A stretch of DNA of 64,000 nt from Roseateles sp049532965. GTDB lineage: Bacteria > Pseudomonadota > Gammaproteobacteria > Burkholderiales > Burkholderiaceae_C. The translations under genes were made by a program, and so were the position numbers. The notes under the pieces are model-generated. The model was not told where the DNA came from and did no database searches. It saw only the letters and a list, made by a program, of their open reading frames with translations. This document shows, piece by piece, positions 36,059 to 45,415 of this stretch; within the stretch, counting starts at the first letter, position 1; each line of letters opens with the position of its first letter. The stretch is taken from NCBI RefSeq assembly GCF_049532965.1, contig NZ_CP186694.1:4340001-4404000 (forward strand). Direction: 5' to 3'.

Positions 36059-36793
36059 TCAGGCGTCCCCCAGCCAGTCCTGACCTTCGTCGATCGGTGG
36101 TGGCTCCGGTGCCGCCTTGGCGAGCGTCATCCAGGTGCCGAAGTCCGGCTTCATCGCCCGCCGCGGCGCAGGACGGCCGAGCTCGAAACGGAAGCCGTCG
36201 CCGCCGACCAGCTCGTGCGCGAACAGCACGCCGAAGGCGGGCGGAACCTCCTCCACGACCGCGATGCCGGCGCGCAGCACGTACCAGCACTGGCCGCTCA
36301 GCGCGAGATAGGCCTGCGCCTTGGCGGGCCTGCGCAACTCCGAGAGCAGGTCGGCGCGGCTGACCTTGATCTCGTGTACCGCGGGTTCGAGGTAATCCTC
36401 GACGGTGGTGTTGCGCACCGAATAGACATCCGGCATCGCGTTGACCCATTTCATCCGCTGGGCGTCGTCCTCGTGGGGCAGCCCGGCGCGCAGCGACAGC
36501 CCGCGCCAGACGATGCGACCGGCACGCTGCAGCTCAACCGCCATGCGGGCCACCAGGTCCTCGTGGCGGTCGCGCATCGCGCGATTCTTCTGCAGGCCCA
36601 GGTGCAGCGCCTCGATGCCCGGCGCGGTCAGCCGCAAGGTCTCCCGGCCGTGCGCGTCGCGCTGCCGTTCCAGCCAGCCCAGCGCAAGCAATTCGACTTC
36701 CAGCATGTCCTTGCACGGCCAGCCGGCTGAGCGCCAGAGCTGGCGCAGGCGGCGGATCTGGAGGATCGTGGGGCGAGGGGCGGGAGCGGACAT
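36059..36793 (-). CDS. MmcB-like PD-(D/E)XK family protein
   Basis: 244 residues from the ATG at 36793; a GTG at 36874 is an alternative start. The core MPDVYSVRNTTVEDYLEPAVHEIKVSRADLLSELRRPAKAQAYLALSGQCWYVL has the PD...EIK arrangement of PD-(D/E)XK nucleases and resembles the MmcB DNA-repair family. The N terminus (about 10-75) looks like a winged helix (LRQLWRSAGWPCKDMLEVELLALGWLERQ). A DNA-binding nuclease role is plausible but inferred. A long leader region separates it from the divergent hipB. Confidence 0.7.
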   Translation of the reverse strand: MSAPAPRPTILQIRRLRQLWRSAGWPCKDMLEVELLALGWLERQRDAHGRETLRLTAPGIEALHLGLQKNRAMRDRHEDLVARMAVELQRAGRIVWRGLSLRAGLPHEDDAQRMKWVNAMPDVYSVRNTTVEDYLEPAVHEIKVSRADLLSELRRPAKAQAYLALSGQCWYVLRAGIAVVEEVPPAFGVLFAHELVGGDGFRFELGRPAPRRAMKPDFGTWMTLAKAAPEPPPIDEGQDWLGDA

Positions 36794-36885
36794 GCGCTGA
36801 TCTTGCCGGATCGCCGAGCGCATTGCGGCAGCAGGCGGCGTCGTGGCACCGGGCGGAATGGAAAGCACTTCCACGGCGCATTTAA

Positions 36886-36933
36886 CGTTCTCATCAGAAC
36901 GGTAAGGACACTTAATCGTCCGGAACGGAACGG
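36886..36933. promoter_or_regulatory. Candidate HipB operators upstream of hipBA
   Basis: A perfect inverted repeat CGTTCT-CATC-AGAACG occupies 36886-36901. A second, imperfect copy (CGTCC-GGAACG) with a tandem GGAACG follows at 36917-36933. GAACG/CGTTC half-sites recur again at the start of hipB. Repeated palindromes before an HTH antitoxin are the usual autoregulation layout. Confidence 0.5.
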
Positions 36934-36976
36934 TTATGACACGGCGCTTTGCGAACTGCGCTCAAGCGAGAGCATA

Positions 36977-37351
36977 ATGCGTCCTATGGGAACGATTAAG
37001 CCGGATAAGCGTTCTGTACAGACCGCTAAGGTGGATAGACCGCTGGCAGCGCCGGCGCAACGTGCGTTGCACAAGCTGGGCGAGGACCTCAATCGGGCTC
37101 GCCGCCGCCGTGGTCTCACCCAACAGTCCCTGGCCGACAGGGCCGGCGTGGGCCTGAGCACGCTTCGGCGCCTCGAAGCCGGCGATCCGCGCATGCAACT
37201 GCAAGTGCTCGCCCGTGTGCTGCACGTGTTCGGAGACATCGACCGGCTGGATCGGCTGATGGACACCGGGGAGGACGACATCGGGCTCGCCCTCATGGAT
37301 GAGCAACTGCCCAAGCGGGTTCGGCCGCGCAAGGGCCCCCACGCGTTCTGA
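36977..37351 (+). CDS. hipB: HipB-like XRE antitoxin
   Basis: 124 residues from the ATG at 36977; the ATG at 36986 is also possible. The helix-turn-helix is at about 32-85 (LGEDLNRARRRRGLTQQSLADRAGVGLSTLRRLEAGDPRMQLQVLARVLHVFG). It represses its own operon and neutralises HipA by complex formation in the known systems. The stop is ten bases before hipA. Confidence 0.9.
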   Translation: MRPMGTIKPDKRSVQTAKVDRPLAAPAQRALHKLGEDLNRARRRRGLTQQSLADRAGVGLSTLRRLEAGDPRMQLQVLARVLHVFGDIDRLDRLMDTGEDDIGLALMDEQLPKRVRPRKGPHAF

Positions 37352-37361
37352 GCACATTGGC

Positions 37362-38654
37362 ATGGCGAAGATCATCAAGCCTCCCACCACCGACACCTTC
37401 GAGGTGTGCCTGGGTGACGCCTGCATTCCGGTGGGGCGGCTCAAGTTCGTCGCACAGGGTCGCCGCGAACTGGCGCAATTCGCTTATCACCCCAGTTGGC
37501 TCGAGCACCCGCTGCGCTACGAGATCTCGCCCGATCTGCCGCTTCAGGCCGGCTTCTTCTCCCGCAAAGCGCCCGGAGAACGCGATTCCCCTTTCTTCTT
37601 TGCACTCGCCGACACCGAGCCGGATGCCTGGGGGCGTCAGGTCATCGACCGGGCGCATGCCAAGGCACGCCGGAAGGATCCGGCACTGCCCCCCTTGCAA
37701 GAGATCGATTACCTCTGCGCAGTCGACGACTTCAGCCGCATCGGTGCGCTTCGCGTCATGAAGGACGGTGTGGGCCTTCGAGCCACCGAGCCCGGCGAAC
37801 GCGCGACGCCGCCGTTCATCGAGCTCGAACGCATCTATCGGGCCACCCGGGCGGTCGAGCGCAGCAAGGAGACGCAAGAAGACCTGCGGTATCTCCAGGG
37901 CAAGGGCACATCGCTGGGCGGGATGCGGCCGAAGTGCACCATCCTCGATGAGCAGGGTCGGCTCGCGATCGGAAAGTTCCCGAGCGTCTCGGACACGGCC
38001 AACGTGACGCGGGCGGAAGTTCTGGCCCTCCGCCTGGCTGCAGACGCCGGCATTGACGTTCCGGTGGCGCGCGCTGTCGAGGTGAACGGAACACCGGTCG
38101 CCATCATCGAACGCTTTGATCGAACGGCAGACGGCGCGCGCATTCCCTACCTGTCTGCCGCATCCATGCTGCTCGCGGAGCGGCAATCGCAGCGCTCCTA
38201 CACCGAGGTGGTCGACGCGCTGATGCGGGTGGGTTCCCGGCCCCAGGAAGATGCCAGGCAACTGTGGCGGCGCCTGGTCTTCAACCTGCTCATCACCAAC
38301 ACGGATGACCACCTCCGCAATCTGGGTTTCCTCTACGAGTCAAACGGCCAATGGCGCCTCGCGCCGGCGTTCGATCTGAACCCGATGCCCGGCAAGTTGC
38401 GGGAGTCCAAGACCTGGCTGAGCGAAGACAGCGGGCCGATCGAGTCCATTCATGCATTGCTCGACGCCTGCGGCTACTTCTTGCTGTCCAGGCAACAGGC
38501 GTTGCGGATCGTCGACGAAGTGACCACGGCCCTGTCCCGCTGGCGCACGACTGGGACGTCCGCCGAAGTGGGCATGACGAAGCTCGAGTTGAAGGCTTTC
38601 GAGGACGCGTTCGACCACGAGCAGTCGCAGGACGCCTCGCGCCTCTCCAGCTGA
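37362..38654 (+). CDS. hipA: HipA family serine/threonine kinase toxin
   Basis: 430 residues, the typical HipA length. The N-terminal couple domain (about 12-110) is followed by the kinase: glycine-rich GTSLGGMRPK at 182-191, catalytic loop NTDDHLRN at 313-320, and the metal-binding Asp in APAFDLNP (D338). All expected kinase residues are present, so it is probably active. HipA of E. coli phosphorylates glutamyl-tRNA synthetase and causes persistence; the target here is unknown. It lies ten bases after hipB. Confidence 0.94.
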   Translation: MAKIIKPPTTDTFEVCLGDACIPVGRLKFVAQGRRELAQFAYHPSWLEHPLRYEISPDLPLQAGFFSRKAPGERDSPFFFALADTEPDAWGRQVIDRAHAKARRKDPALPPLQEIDYLCAVDDFSRIGALRVMKDGVGLRATEPGERATPPFIELERIYRATRAVERSKETQEDLRYLQGKGTSLGGMRPKCTILDEQGRLAIGKFPSVSDTANVTRAEVLALRLAADAGIDVPVARAVEVNGTPVAIIERFDRTADGARIPYLSAASMLLAERQSQRSYTEVVDALMRVGSRPQEDARQLWRRLVFNLLITNTDDHLRNLGFLYESNGQWRLAPAFDLNPMPGKLRESKTWLSEDSGPIESIHALLDACGYFLLSRQQALRIVDEVTTALSRWRTTGTSAEVGMTKLELKAFEDAFDHEQSQDASRLSS

Positions 38655-38686
38655 AAAAAGGCCACGTCTCGCAAGAGAACGTGGCC
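38654..38686 (-). terminator. Rho-independent terminator for the DUF4397 gene
   Basis: GGCCACGT (38660-38667) pairs with ACGTGGCC (38679-38686), with an inner CTC-GCAA-GAG. On the minus strand the hairpin is followed by TTTTTT from the A-run at 38654-38659. It serves transcription coming from the DUF4397 gene; on the plus strand there is no U-tract after it. It abuts the hipA stop. Confidence 0.85.
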
Positions 38687-38843
38687 AACAGGGAGGAAGC
38701 AGGGAGGAGGCAGAGAGGTCATCGGGCGCCTGCCGGCGAGGCCGCCGGCAGGACGCCTCGCCGGAATGCTCGGTCAGTGGTCCCTGAGCCGGGAGACGTT
38801 CCCCGGCTCGGGGCGCTCGATGGGCGGGGCGCACCCGCCGCGG

Positions 38844-40124
38844 TCAGCGCTCGCGCCGCAGCGAGCCGACCATCGACGTGCCGTCGCCCATCACGAACAC
38901 GGTGTAGACGTAGCCCGCCTGGATCTGCAGGTCGCTCAGGCTGTAGACCGGCGCCGTCGACGACGGCGAGGTCACCGTCAGCAACGACGAGGTCGACGCG
39001 GGCGTCGTCTGCGGCGTCGACGACGTGCCCGCCACCACGTTCGACGCCAGCGCGCTGTAGTCGACGTTGAGCGTGAGTCCCGTCGAGGCGCTCGCCACCC
39101 CGTTGACCAACCGGATCTTGGCGCTGGTCGTCGAACTGGTCGGCAGGCGGTTGTCGTCGGTCAGCACCGCCAGCTGCGGACTCGCCGCCGTGCCCCACAC
39201 CATCAGCGTGTAGTCGTTGCCCGCCGTCAGCGTGGGGTTCGTGAAGTTCATCAACTGGCCATTGACATAGACCGACAGGCTGGCCGCGCCGGCCGCCACC
39301 GTCGTGTAATCGCCGATCGTCGGTGCCACCGAGGTCGGCATCAGCGAGGCCTGGCCGATCGAGCCCGACACCAGCGCACTGCCGCCGACCGCCGCCACCA
39401 GGCGAGCCCGCGAGGTCGAGTTCGGATAGTTCGTCGTCGCACCCTGCTGGATCAGCTGGATGCCGTTGACCAGCACCCCGCCGTTGGTGCCCGTGAGGAT
39501 CAGCGTCGACACGCCGGCCGACGGCAGCGTGATGCTCGGGATGTCCAGCCGCAGGTCGGTCTTGGAACTGGCGGCGGTCAGGCGCACGCGGAAAGTGCCG
39601 CTGTTGAGCGTCACATACCCGCTGCCAGAGCCGGCGGCGATGCTGCTCGCCACCGAGGTCGCGCTGTCCAGCGATTCGTCGGCACCCGTCACGTAGACGT
39701 CCATGGCGCCGGCATCGGGCGCCAGGTTCAGCACCAGCAGCTTGGTCTTGCCCGAATCAGGCGCGTCCTGGTCTTCCTGCAGCAGCGTCGTCTTCACCGA
39801 CCCGGCCGAGCCATAGGCAATCATGGCGTAGTGGCTGCCCGAGGCGAGCGTCGGCGTCGACGACACCAGCGTGCTGCCGACGCTGTTGCTCTGCACCTCG
39901 GTGCCGGTGGCGCTCGTGTTCACGTCCGCATAGCTGCCCACGCCGGCATAGGCGACGCCGGAATTCACCGTCGCGCCGTCCACCGCCATGTCCAGCGCGG
40001 CATAGCCGATGCTGGCGTTGAGGAGGCGCATCTGCGCCGTGCTGCTGTCGCTGCCGCCGCCACAGGCCGCCAGCAGGGCCGCGCTGGCCAGGGTCAGGCT
40101 CCAGGCCCAGGTCTTGAATCGCAT
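38844..40124 (-). CDS. DUF4397-domain lipoprotein
   Basis: 426 residues. A lipoprotein signal with lipobox LLAAC (C21) is followed by a Gly/Ser linker. Two DUF4397-like beta domains follow, at about 30-140 (MRLLNASIGYAALDMAVDG) and about 130-240 (LVLNLAPDAGAMDVYVTG). A further related domain lies at about 240-345, with a Ser/Thr/Pro-rich tail. Predicted surface or periplasmic lipoprotein; the function of DUF4397 is unknown. A dedicated terminator follows downstream. Confidence 0.88.
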   Translation of the reverse strand: MRFKTWAWSLTLASAALLAACGGGSDSSTAQMRLLNASIGYAALDMAVDGATVNSGVAYAGVGSYADVNTSATGTEVQSNSVGSTLVSSTPTLASGSHYAMIAYGSAGSVKTTLLQEDQDAPDSGKTKLLVLNLAPDAGAMDVYVTGADESLDSATSVASSIAAGSGSGYVTLNSGTFRVRLTAASSKTDLRLDIPSITLPSAGVSTLILTGTNGGVLVNGIQLIQQGATTNYPNSTSRARLVAAVGGSALVSGSIGQASLMPTSVAPTIGDYTTVAAGAASLSVYVNGQLMNFTNPTLTAGNDYTLMVWGTAASPQLAVLTDDNRLPTSSTTSAKIRLVNGVASASTGLTLNVDYSALASNVVAGTSSTPQTTPASTSSLLTVTSPSSTAPVYSLSDLQIQAGYVYTVFVMGDGTSMVGSLRRER

Positions 40125-40339
40125 CGTCCGACACTCCGGTTGAGAACCCGGCGATTGAACGGGGACCGTGTTGCTGCGGCTTGTGGCCGTTTGCCAGCTT
40201 TGTGAACGTCCATATCAGGGTCGACACAGCGCGTGCCGCCCCCCGGCGCGGATCTCCCGCCTCGGCCGAGGCCATCGCTGGGCGCTTCCCTCTAATCGCG
40301 CGCGAGACGGCCGGGGAGCGCAGCGCTAGCATCCGCGCG

Positions 40340-42400
40340 ATGAATGCCTACCCACAGCTGATGGCGCCCCTGGACCTGGGCTTCACCACCCTCCGGAACC
40401 GTGTGCTCATGGGCAGCATGCACACCGGGCTGGAGGACTCCCGCCGCCACGTCGAGCGCCTGGCCGAGTACTTCGCCGAACGCGCGCGGGGCCAGGTCGG
40501 GCTGATCGTCACCGGCGGCTACGCGCCCAACATCGCCGGCTGGGCCAAGCCCTTTGCCGGCACGCTGATGACCAGCGGCGCCGCGCGCCGTCATCAGCCG
40601 ATCACCCGCGCCGTCCACGCCGAGGGCGGCAAGATCGCCCTGCAGATCCTGCACACCGGCCGCTACGGCTACCACCCGTTCAACGTGGCGCCGTCGGCGC
40701 TGAAGTCGCCGATCTCCCCGTTCACCCCGCATGCGCTGAGCGAGCGCGGCATCGAACGCCAGATCCGCGCCTTCGTCCGCTGTGCCGTGCTGGCGCGCGA
40801 GGCCGGCTACGACGGCGTGGAGGTGATGGGCTCCGAGGGCTACTTCATCAACCAGTTCCTGGTCGCGGCCACGAACCGGCGCACCGACGCCTGGGGCGGC
40901 GACTTCGCCCGGCGCATGCGATTGCCGGTCGAGATCCTCACCCGCATGCGCGAGGCCGTCGGCCCCGATTTCATCGTCATCTACCGCCTGTCGATGCTGG
41001 ACCTGGTGCCGGACGGCGGAAGCTGGGAGGAGGTACTGCAGCTGGCACGCGCCGTCGCAAAGGCCGGTGCGACGATCATCAACACCGGCATCGGCTGGCA
41101 CGAGGCGCGCATCCCCACGATCGCCACCAGCGTGCCGCGCGCCGGCTTCGCCTGGGTCACGAAGAAGCTGCGCGAGCAGCTGCGCGCGGAGGGCATCCTG
41201 ACGCCGCTGGTGACCAGCAACCGCATCAACACCCCCGAGGTCGCCGAATCCGTGCTGGCCGACGGCTCGGCCGACCTGGTCTCGATGGCGCGGCCGCTGC
41301 TGGCCGATCCGGCCTTCGTGCGCAAGGCGGCCGAGGGTCGGGCTGACGAGATCAATACCTGCATCGCCTGCAACCAGGCCTGCCTGGACCACGTCTTCAA
41401 GCAGGAGGTCGCCTCCTGCCTCGTGAACCCGCGTGCAGGTCACGAGACGCTGCTGCGCATCGTGCCGGTCGCGGCTGGCGAGCGCCGCAAGCGCGTGGCC
41501 GTCGTCGGCGCCGGCCCGGCCGGACTCGCCGCGGCAACGACGCTCGCCGAGCGCGGCCATGAGGTGACGCTGTTCGATGCGGCCCACGAGATCGGCGGCC
41601 AGTTCAACCTGGCCAAGCGGATTCCCGGCAAGGAAGAGTTCCACGAGACGCTGCGCTACTTCAAGCGTCGCCTGGCGCTGCTGGGCGTGACGCCCCAGCT
41701 GGGTCGCCGCGTGGACGCGCGCGATCTGATGGAGTACGACGAGGTCCTGCTGGCCACCGGCGTCACGCCGCGCGACCCGCGCATCCCCGGCCAGGAAGAG
41801 GGCATCGCGCGGGGGCAGGTCCTGACCTACCTCGAGGTGCTGCGGGAAGAGAAGCCCGTCGGGCGTCGCGTGGCGGTCGTCGGCGCGGGCGGCATCGGCT
41901 TCGATGTGTCGGAGTTCCTGCTCGAGCGGGGCCACTCGCTCGCGCTGGACCCGCCAGCGTGGCGCGCGCATTGGGGCGTCGGCGATCCGGCCGAGACGCG
42001 CGGCGGGCTGGCGCGGCCGCAGCCCCGACCGGCAGAGCGGGAGCTGACGCTGCTGCAGCGCCGGGCCGGCAAACTCGGCGCCGGGCTCGGCAAGACCACC
42101 GGATGGATCCATCGCGCGGCGCTGAAGATGCACGGCGTGCGCATGATCGGCGGCGTGCAGTACGAACGCATCGACGCGCACGGTCTTTGGATCAGCCATG
42201 GCGCAGATCGCACGGATCCCGAGCGCATCGATTGCGACACCATCGTGCTGTGCGCGGGACAGGAGCCGCTGCGCGAGCTCGAGGCGCCGCTGCGCGCGGC
42301 TGGCCGGTCGGTGCAGTTGATCGGCGGTTCGCTCGAGGCGAAAGAATTGGATGCAAAGCGTGCAATCCTGCAGGGAACGCGCGTGGCCGCCTCGCTGTAA
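40340..42400 (+). CDS. fadH: NADPH-dependent 2,4-dienoyl-CoA reductase
   Basis: 686 residues. An FMN TIM barrel (about 1-345; MAPLDLGFTTLRNRVLMGSMHTGLED, EVMGSEGYFINQFL) is followed by the iron-sulfur Cys cluster CIACNQACLDHVFKQEVASC. A FAD domain (VAVVGAGPAGLAAATTLAERGHEV) and an NADPH domain (VAVVGAGGIGFDVSEFLLERG) complete it. The order and length match FadH, needed for beta-oxidation of fatty acids with double bonds at even positions. The start is the ATG at 40340. It is divergent from the DUF4397 gene across about 215 bases, where I see no clear operator. Confidence 0.95.
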   Translation: MNAYPQLMAPLDLGFTTLRNRVLMGSMHTGLEDSRRHVERLAEYFAERARGQVGLIVTGGYAPNIAGWAKPFAGTLMTSGAARRHQPITRAVHAEGGKIALQILHTGRYGYHPFNVAPSALKSPISPFTPHALSERGIERQIRAFVRCAVLAREAGYDGVEVMGSEGYFINQFLVAATNRRTDAWGGDFARRMRLPVEILTRMREAVGPDFIVIYRLSMLDLVPDGGSWEEVLQLARAVAKAGATIINTGIGWHEARIPTIATSVPRAGFAWVTKKLREQLRAEGILTPLVTSNRINTPEVAESVLADGSADLVSMARPLLADPAFVRKAAEGRADEINTCIACNQACLDHVFKQEVASCLVNPRAGHETLLRIVPVAAGERRKRVAVVGAGPAGLAAATTLAERGHEVTLFDAAHEIGGQFNLAKRIPGKEEFHETLRYFKRRLALLGVTPQLGRRVDARDLMEYDEVLLATGVTPRDPRIPGQEEGIARGQVLTYLEVLREEKPVGRRVAVVGAGGIGFDVSEFLLERGHSLALDPPAWRAHWGVGDPAETRGGLARPQPRPAERELTLLQRRAGKLGAGLGKTTGWIHRAALKMHGVRMIGGVQYERIDAHGLWISHGADRTDPERIDCDTIVLCAGQEPLRELEAPLRAAGRSVQLIGGSLEAKELDAKRAILQGTRVAASL

Positions 42401-42456
42401 ACCCTAGCGAGGCCTTCAGGGCGGCGTCGATACTCCGAAAGTCGAGCGAGAGGGAA

Positions 42457-42475
42457 CGTCCGCCATCCGCGGACG
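42457..42475. other. Short hairpin in the leader of the GGDEF-EAL gene
   Basis: CGTCCGC (42457-42463) and GCGGACG (42469-42475) form a seven-base stem with a five-base loop, between fadH and the next gene. There is no U-run, so it is a weak terminator at best. It could equally be incidental in GC-rich sequence. Confidence 0.25.
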
Positions 42476-42536
42476 GGCCGACAGGGGGCCAGCCGTTGCC
42501 CCCGCCCCCCGTTCATAAGAAAAGCTTGGGTGAGCC

Positions 42537-44846
42537 ATGCGTCTTCGCCTGAACCGTCGTTGGGGATGCCTCGTCGCGTCCGCGCTGCTGCCTGCGTGCC
42601 TGAGCACGCCGGTGTGGGCGCGCGCGTCCGCCGCCCCGTCGATGACGGCGCATCTCCCCGCCTGGATCGATTCCGGCTCCACTGTCTTCTGGCTGGGGGC
42701 CGGCTGCGTCGTGGGCGGGCTCACGCTGGGCGTGATGGTCAGCCTGTTCGTGCAACAGCGCGGCCGCCTGCACCGCCGCCGTGACGAACTCAAGCGCGTG
42801 CGCCGCGAGCGCGCCCGCCTCAGCGCGCTGCTGAACGCGATTCCGGACCCGATGTATTTCAAGGACGCCAACGGCGCCTATGAAGGCTGCAATCCGGCCT
42901 TCGAGCGTGCGGTCGGGCTGACGGAGCAGGAGATCATCGGCCGCCGCGACGCCGACCTGCCCCACCCGCCGGGCTGGGTGGACACGCAGGCCGATGGCCG
43001 CACCTTGACCTGGCGCGACGACGTCGATGGCGCGACCCGTTGCCTGGACGTGCTCAGCGCCCGCGTCGTCGATGACGACCAGTACCTGGGCCAGGTCGCG
43101 ATCGCACGCGACATCACCCAGCTGCAGCAGGCCACCGACGCCGCACGCCGCGCCGCCACCGTGTACGAGCATTGCGGCGAAGGCATCATGGTCATCGACC
43201 ACCAGCTGCGCATCGTCGACGTCAATCCGGCGCTGGTGGCGATGGTCGGCCATGACCGCGACACGCTGCTGGGCAAGCGCCCGCTGCTGCTGCGCGAGAC
43301 CGAGCAGGATCCCGAGAAGCTGCGCCAGCTGTGGGCCGACATCGAATCGCGCGGCAAGTGGAGCGGCGAGGTCATCGAGCGTCACAAGAACGGCGATTCG
43401 ATCCCGATGTGGACCACCTTCGTGAAGGTGCCGTCGAGCTCCGGCGACCCGGATCAGGTGCAGTACCTCAGCGTGCTCACCGACATCTCCCGCATCAAGC
43501 AGACCGAGGCGGAGCTGCTGCACCAGTCCTTGCACGACAGCCTGACGGGGCTGCCGAACGCGGCGCTGCTGCGTGACCGCATCGCCCGCCAGATCGGCAA
43601 TGCGCAGCGCGAGCACACCTGCGTGGCGGTGCTGTACATCGACCTGGACGGCTTCCGCGACGTCAACGACATCGCCGGCCACACGGCCGGCAACCAGGTG
43701 CTGCTGACCGCGGCGGCGCGCTTTGCCAACGTGACGCGGCTGAGCGACTCGGTGGCGCGCGTCGGCGCGGACGAGTTCGTCGTGGTGTTGTCCGGCCTGG
43801 TCGACGAGGAGACCGCGATGCGGCTCGGCGATCGCCTGATCCAGGCGATGGACGAGCCGATCCTCATCGATCATCACCGCTTCAACGTCGGCGCCAGCAT
43901 CGGGCTCGCGCTGTTCCCGACCGACGGCACGAACGTCGACGAGCTGCTGCGCAATGCCGAGGTGGCCATGGTGCGCGCGAAGCTGCACGCCCGCGGCACC
44001 GTGCAGGCCTACCGGCCCGAACTGACGCAGGCGGTGCAGCAGCGCTTCGAGTTGACCCACGCGCTGCGCCATGCCAACGAGGCGGCGCAGTTCCGCATCG
44101 AATACCAGCCGCAAGTGCGGCTCAGCGACGGTCAGTTGATCGGCGCCGAGGCGCTGCTGCGCTGGCGCCATCCGACGCGGGGACCGATCTCTCCGGCCGA
44201 CTTCATCCCGCTCGCGGAAGAGACCGGCCTGATCATTCCGATCGGCCGCTGGGTGCTCGAGCAGGCGTGCGCGCAGGTCGCGCGCTGGCAAGGCCAGGAG
44301 GGCAAGCCGCAGCAGGTGGCGGTGAACGTATCGGCGCGCCAGCTGCGCCAGACCGATTTCATCGAGACGCTGGACCAGATCCTGGCCGCCACCGGATGCC
44401 CGCCGAGTGCGCTGGAACTGGAGGTCACCGAGAGCCTGCTGCTCGAGGACGCCGAGCAGGCGATCAGCCTGCTCACGCAGCTCTCGGACCGCGGCGTGCG
44501 GGTGGCGATCGACGACTTCGGCACCGGCTATTCGTCGCTGGCCTACCTGAAGCGGATGCCGGTCCGTACGCTGAAGATCGATCGCAGCTTCGTCAACGAA
44601 CTCAGCAGCGACGCCAACGTCGCCGCGATCGCGCGCACGATCATCGTGCTCGCGCGAAGCCTGCACCTGGACGTGCTGGCCGAAGGCGTCGAGACCCTCG
44701 AACAGGCCGAGTGGCTGCGGCGCGAGGGCTGCGACTGGGCGCAAGGCTGGTACTACGGCCGGCCGATGCCAGCGGAAGACTTCCTGCTGACGCCGCCGCC
44801 CGAGCCGTTGCGCCGCGCGCCGGTCAAGCGGCTGCAACTGGCCTGA
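42537..44846 (+). CDS. Membrane PAS-PAS-GGDEF-EAL cyclic-di-GMP protein
   Basis: 769 residues. Signal-like N terminus, one transmembrane helix at about 50-72, PAS domains at about 95-195 and 205-320, GGDEF at about 330-495, EAL at about 510-755. The GGDEF motif is GADEF (410-414) and the nearby GD of the conserved GHxxGD is GN, so cyclase activity is doubtful. The EAL site is complete: EAL at 538-540, NVSARQLRQ, LEVTES, IDDFGTGYSS, LKIDRSFV, AEGVET. It is therefore most likely a phosphodiesterase controlled by PAS sensing. Confidence 0.94.
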   Translation: MRLRLNRRWGCLVASALLPACLSTPVWARASAAPSMTAHLPAWIDSGSTVFWLGAGCVVGGLTLGVMVSLFVQQRGRLHRRRDELKRVRRERARLSALLNAIPDPMYFKDANGAYEGCNPAFERAVGLTEQEIIGRRDADLPHPPGWVDTQADGRTLTWRDDVDGATRCLDVLSARVVDDDQYLGQVAIARDITQLQQATDAARRAATVYEHCGEGIMVIDHQLRIVDVNPALVAMVGHDRDTLLGKRPLLLRETEQDPEKLRQLWADIESRGKWSGEVIERHKNGDSIPMWTTFVKVPSSSGDPDQVQYLSVLTDISRIKQTEAELLHQSLHDSLTGLPNAALLRDRIARQIGNAQREHTCVAVLYIDLDGFRDVNDIAGHTAGNQVLLTAAARFANVTRLSDSVARVGADEFVVVLSGLVDEETAMRLGDRLIQAMDEPILIDHHRFNVGASIGLALFPTDGTNVDELLRNAEVAMVRAKLHARGTVQAYRPELTQAVQQRFELTHALRHANEAAQFRIEYQPQVRLSDGQLIGAEALLRWRHPTRGPISPADFIPLAEETGLIIPIGRWVLEQACAQVARWQGQEGKPQQVAVNVSARQLRQTDFIETLDQILAATGCPPSALELEVTESLLLEDAEQAISLLTQLSDRGVRVAIDDFGTGYSSLAYLKRMPVRTLKIDRSFVNELSSDANVAAIARTIIVLARSLHLDVLAEGVETLEQAEWLRREGCDWAQGWYYGRPMPAEDFLLTPPPEPLRRAPVKRLQLA

Positions 44847-44859
44847 CCCGCCGTCGGCA

Positions 44860-45213
44860 TCAGCGCTCGTCGTCGCTGTTCACGCGCCTGCGTGGCGCGG
44901 TCGGTGGCGTCGGCTCGCTGACCCACAAGCGCCATTCCTTCGCGCTGATCTCCCGCACCTCGAGACCGCGCCGCAGGATGTAGCTGGAGTCATGCCAGCT
45001 CTCGACAGGCCCTGCCGCCGATCGTCGTGGCGCCGGCTCGGCACCGAAGTCGGAATCGCCGAAGCTGCTGCCGCTGTCCGCGTAATGGCTCTGGCCATGG
45101 CTGAAGCGACTGTCGCCGTAGTGGCTCGGATACTGGCTGTCGGGCCCGCTGCCGCCCGCGAACGGCCTGGACGTGGCGCGCGGGAGCTGCGAGGAGGAGG
45201 ACCGGTACTTCAT
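44860..45213 (-). CDS. Hypothetical protein with Gly/Ser/Tyr-rich repeat segment
   Basis: 117 residues. A low-complexity middle (about 20-58) repeats HYGDSRFSHGQSHYADSGSSFGDSD-like units. A more ordered C-terminal stretch follows: WHDSSYILRRGLEVREISAKEWRLWV. No signal peptide. GGAG lies nine bases before the ATG at 45213, supporting expression. Function unknown. It converges with the GGDEF-EAL gene across 13 bases. Confidence 0.6.
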   Translation of the reverse strand: MKYRSSSSQLPRATSRPFAGGSGPDSQYPSHYGDSRFSHGQSHYADSGSSFGDSDFGAEPAPRRSAAGPVESWHDSSYILRRGLEVREISAKEWRLWVSEPTPPTAPRRRVNSDDER

Positions 45214-45299
45214 CGCGGGAACTCCGGGATCTCGGGAAGGGGCACACCATGGTGATCCTCCTGGCGCCTCGCGGGCAGCCCGCAGATGGAGGGGACGGT

Positions 45300-45320
45300 G
45301 GGGGAGGGGATCTCCCCCTT
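45300..45320 (+). other. Weak hairpin in the spacer before the Lrp gene
   Basis: GGGGGAG (45300-45306) pairs with CTCCCCC (45312-45318), loop five bases, followed by only two T. It lies in the 200-base spacer between the hypothetical gene and the Lrp-type gene. Could be a terminator of low strength for either direction; not certain. Confidence 0.25.
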
Positions 45321-45415
45321 GATCCCTGTTGTGTCAGCGAGCGGTGTGTGGAAGTCACGCGGGGGCGGCCGTGCCGCTCGCGCGCGAGGGACGCGAGGGA
45401 CATGCTGCGGGAGCG

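Noticed and set aside
40292..42199. A 635-residue minus-strand frame opposite fadH
   Set aside because: Shadow of fadH; the protein has no recognisable domain and has the composition of a complementary frame.
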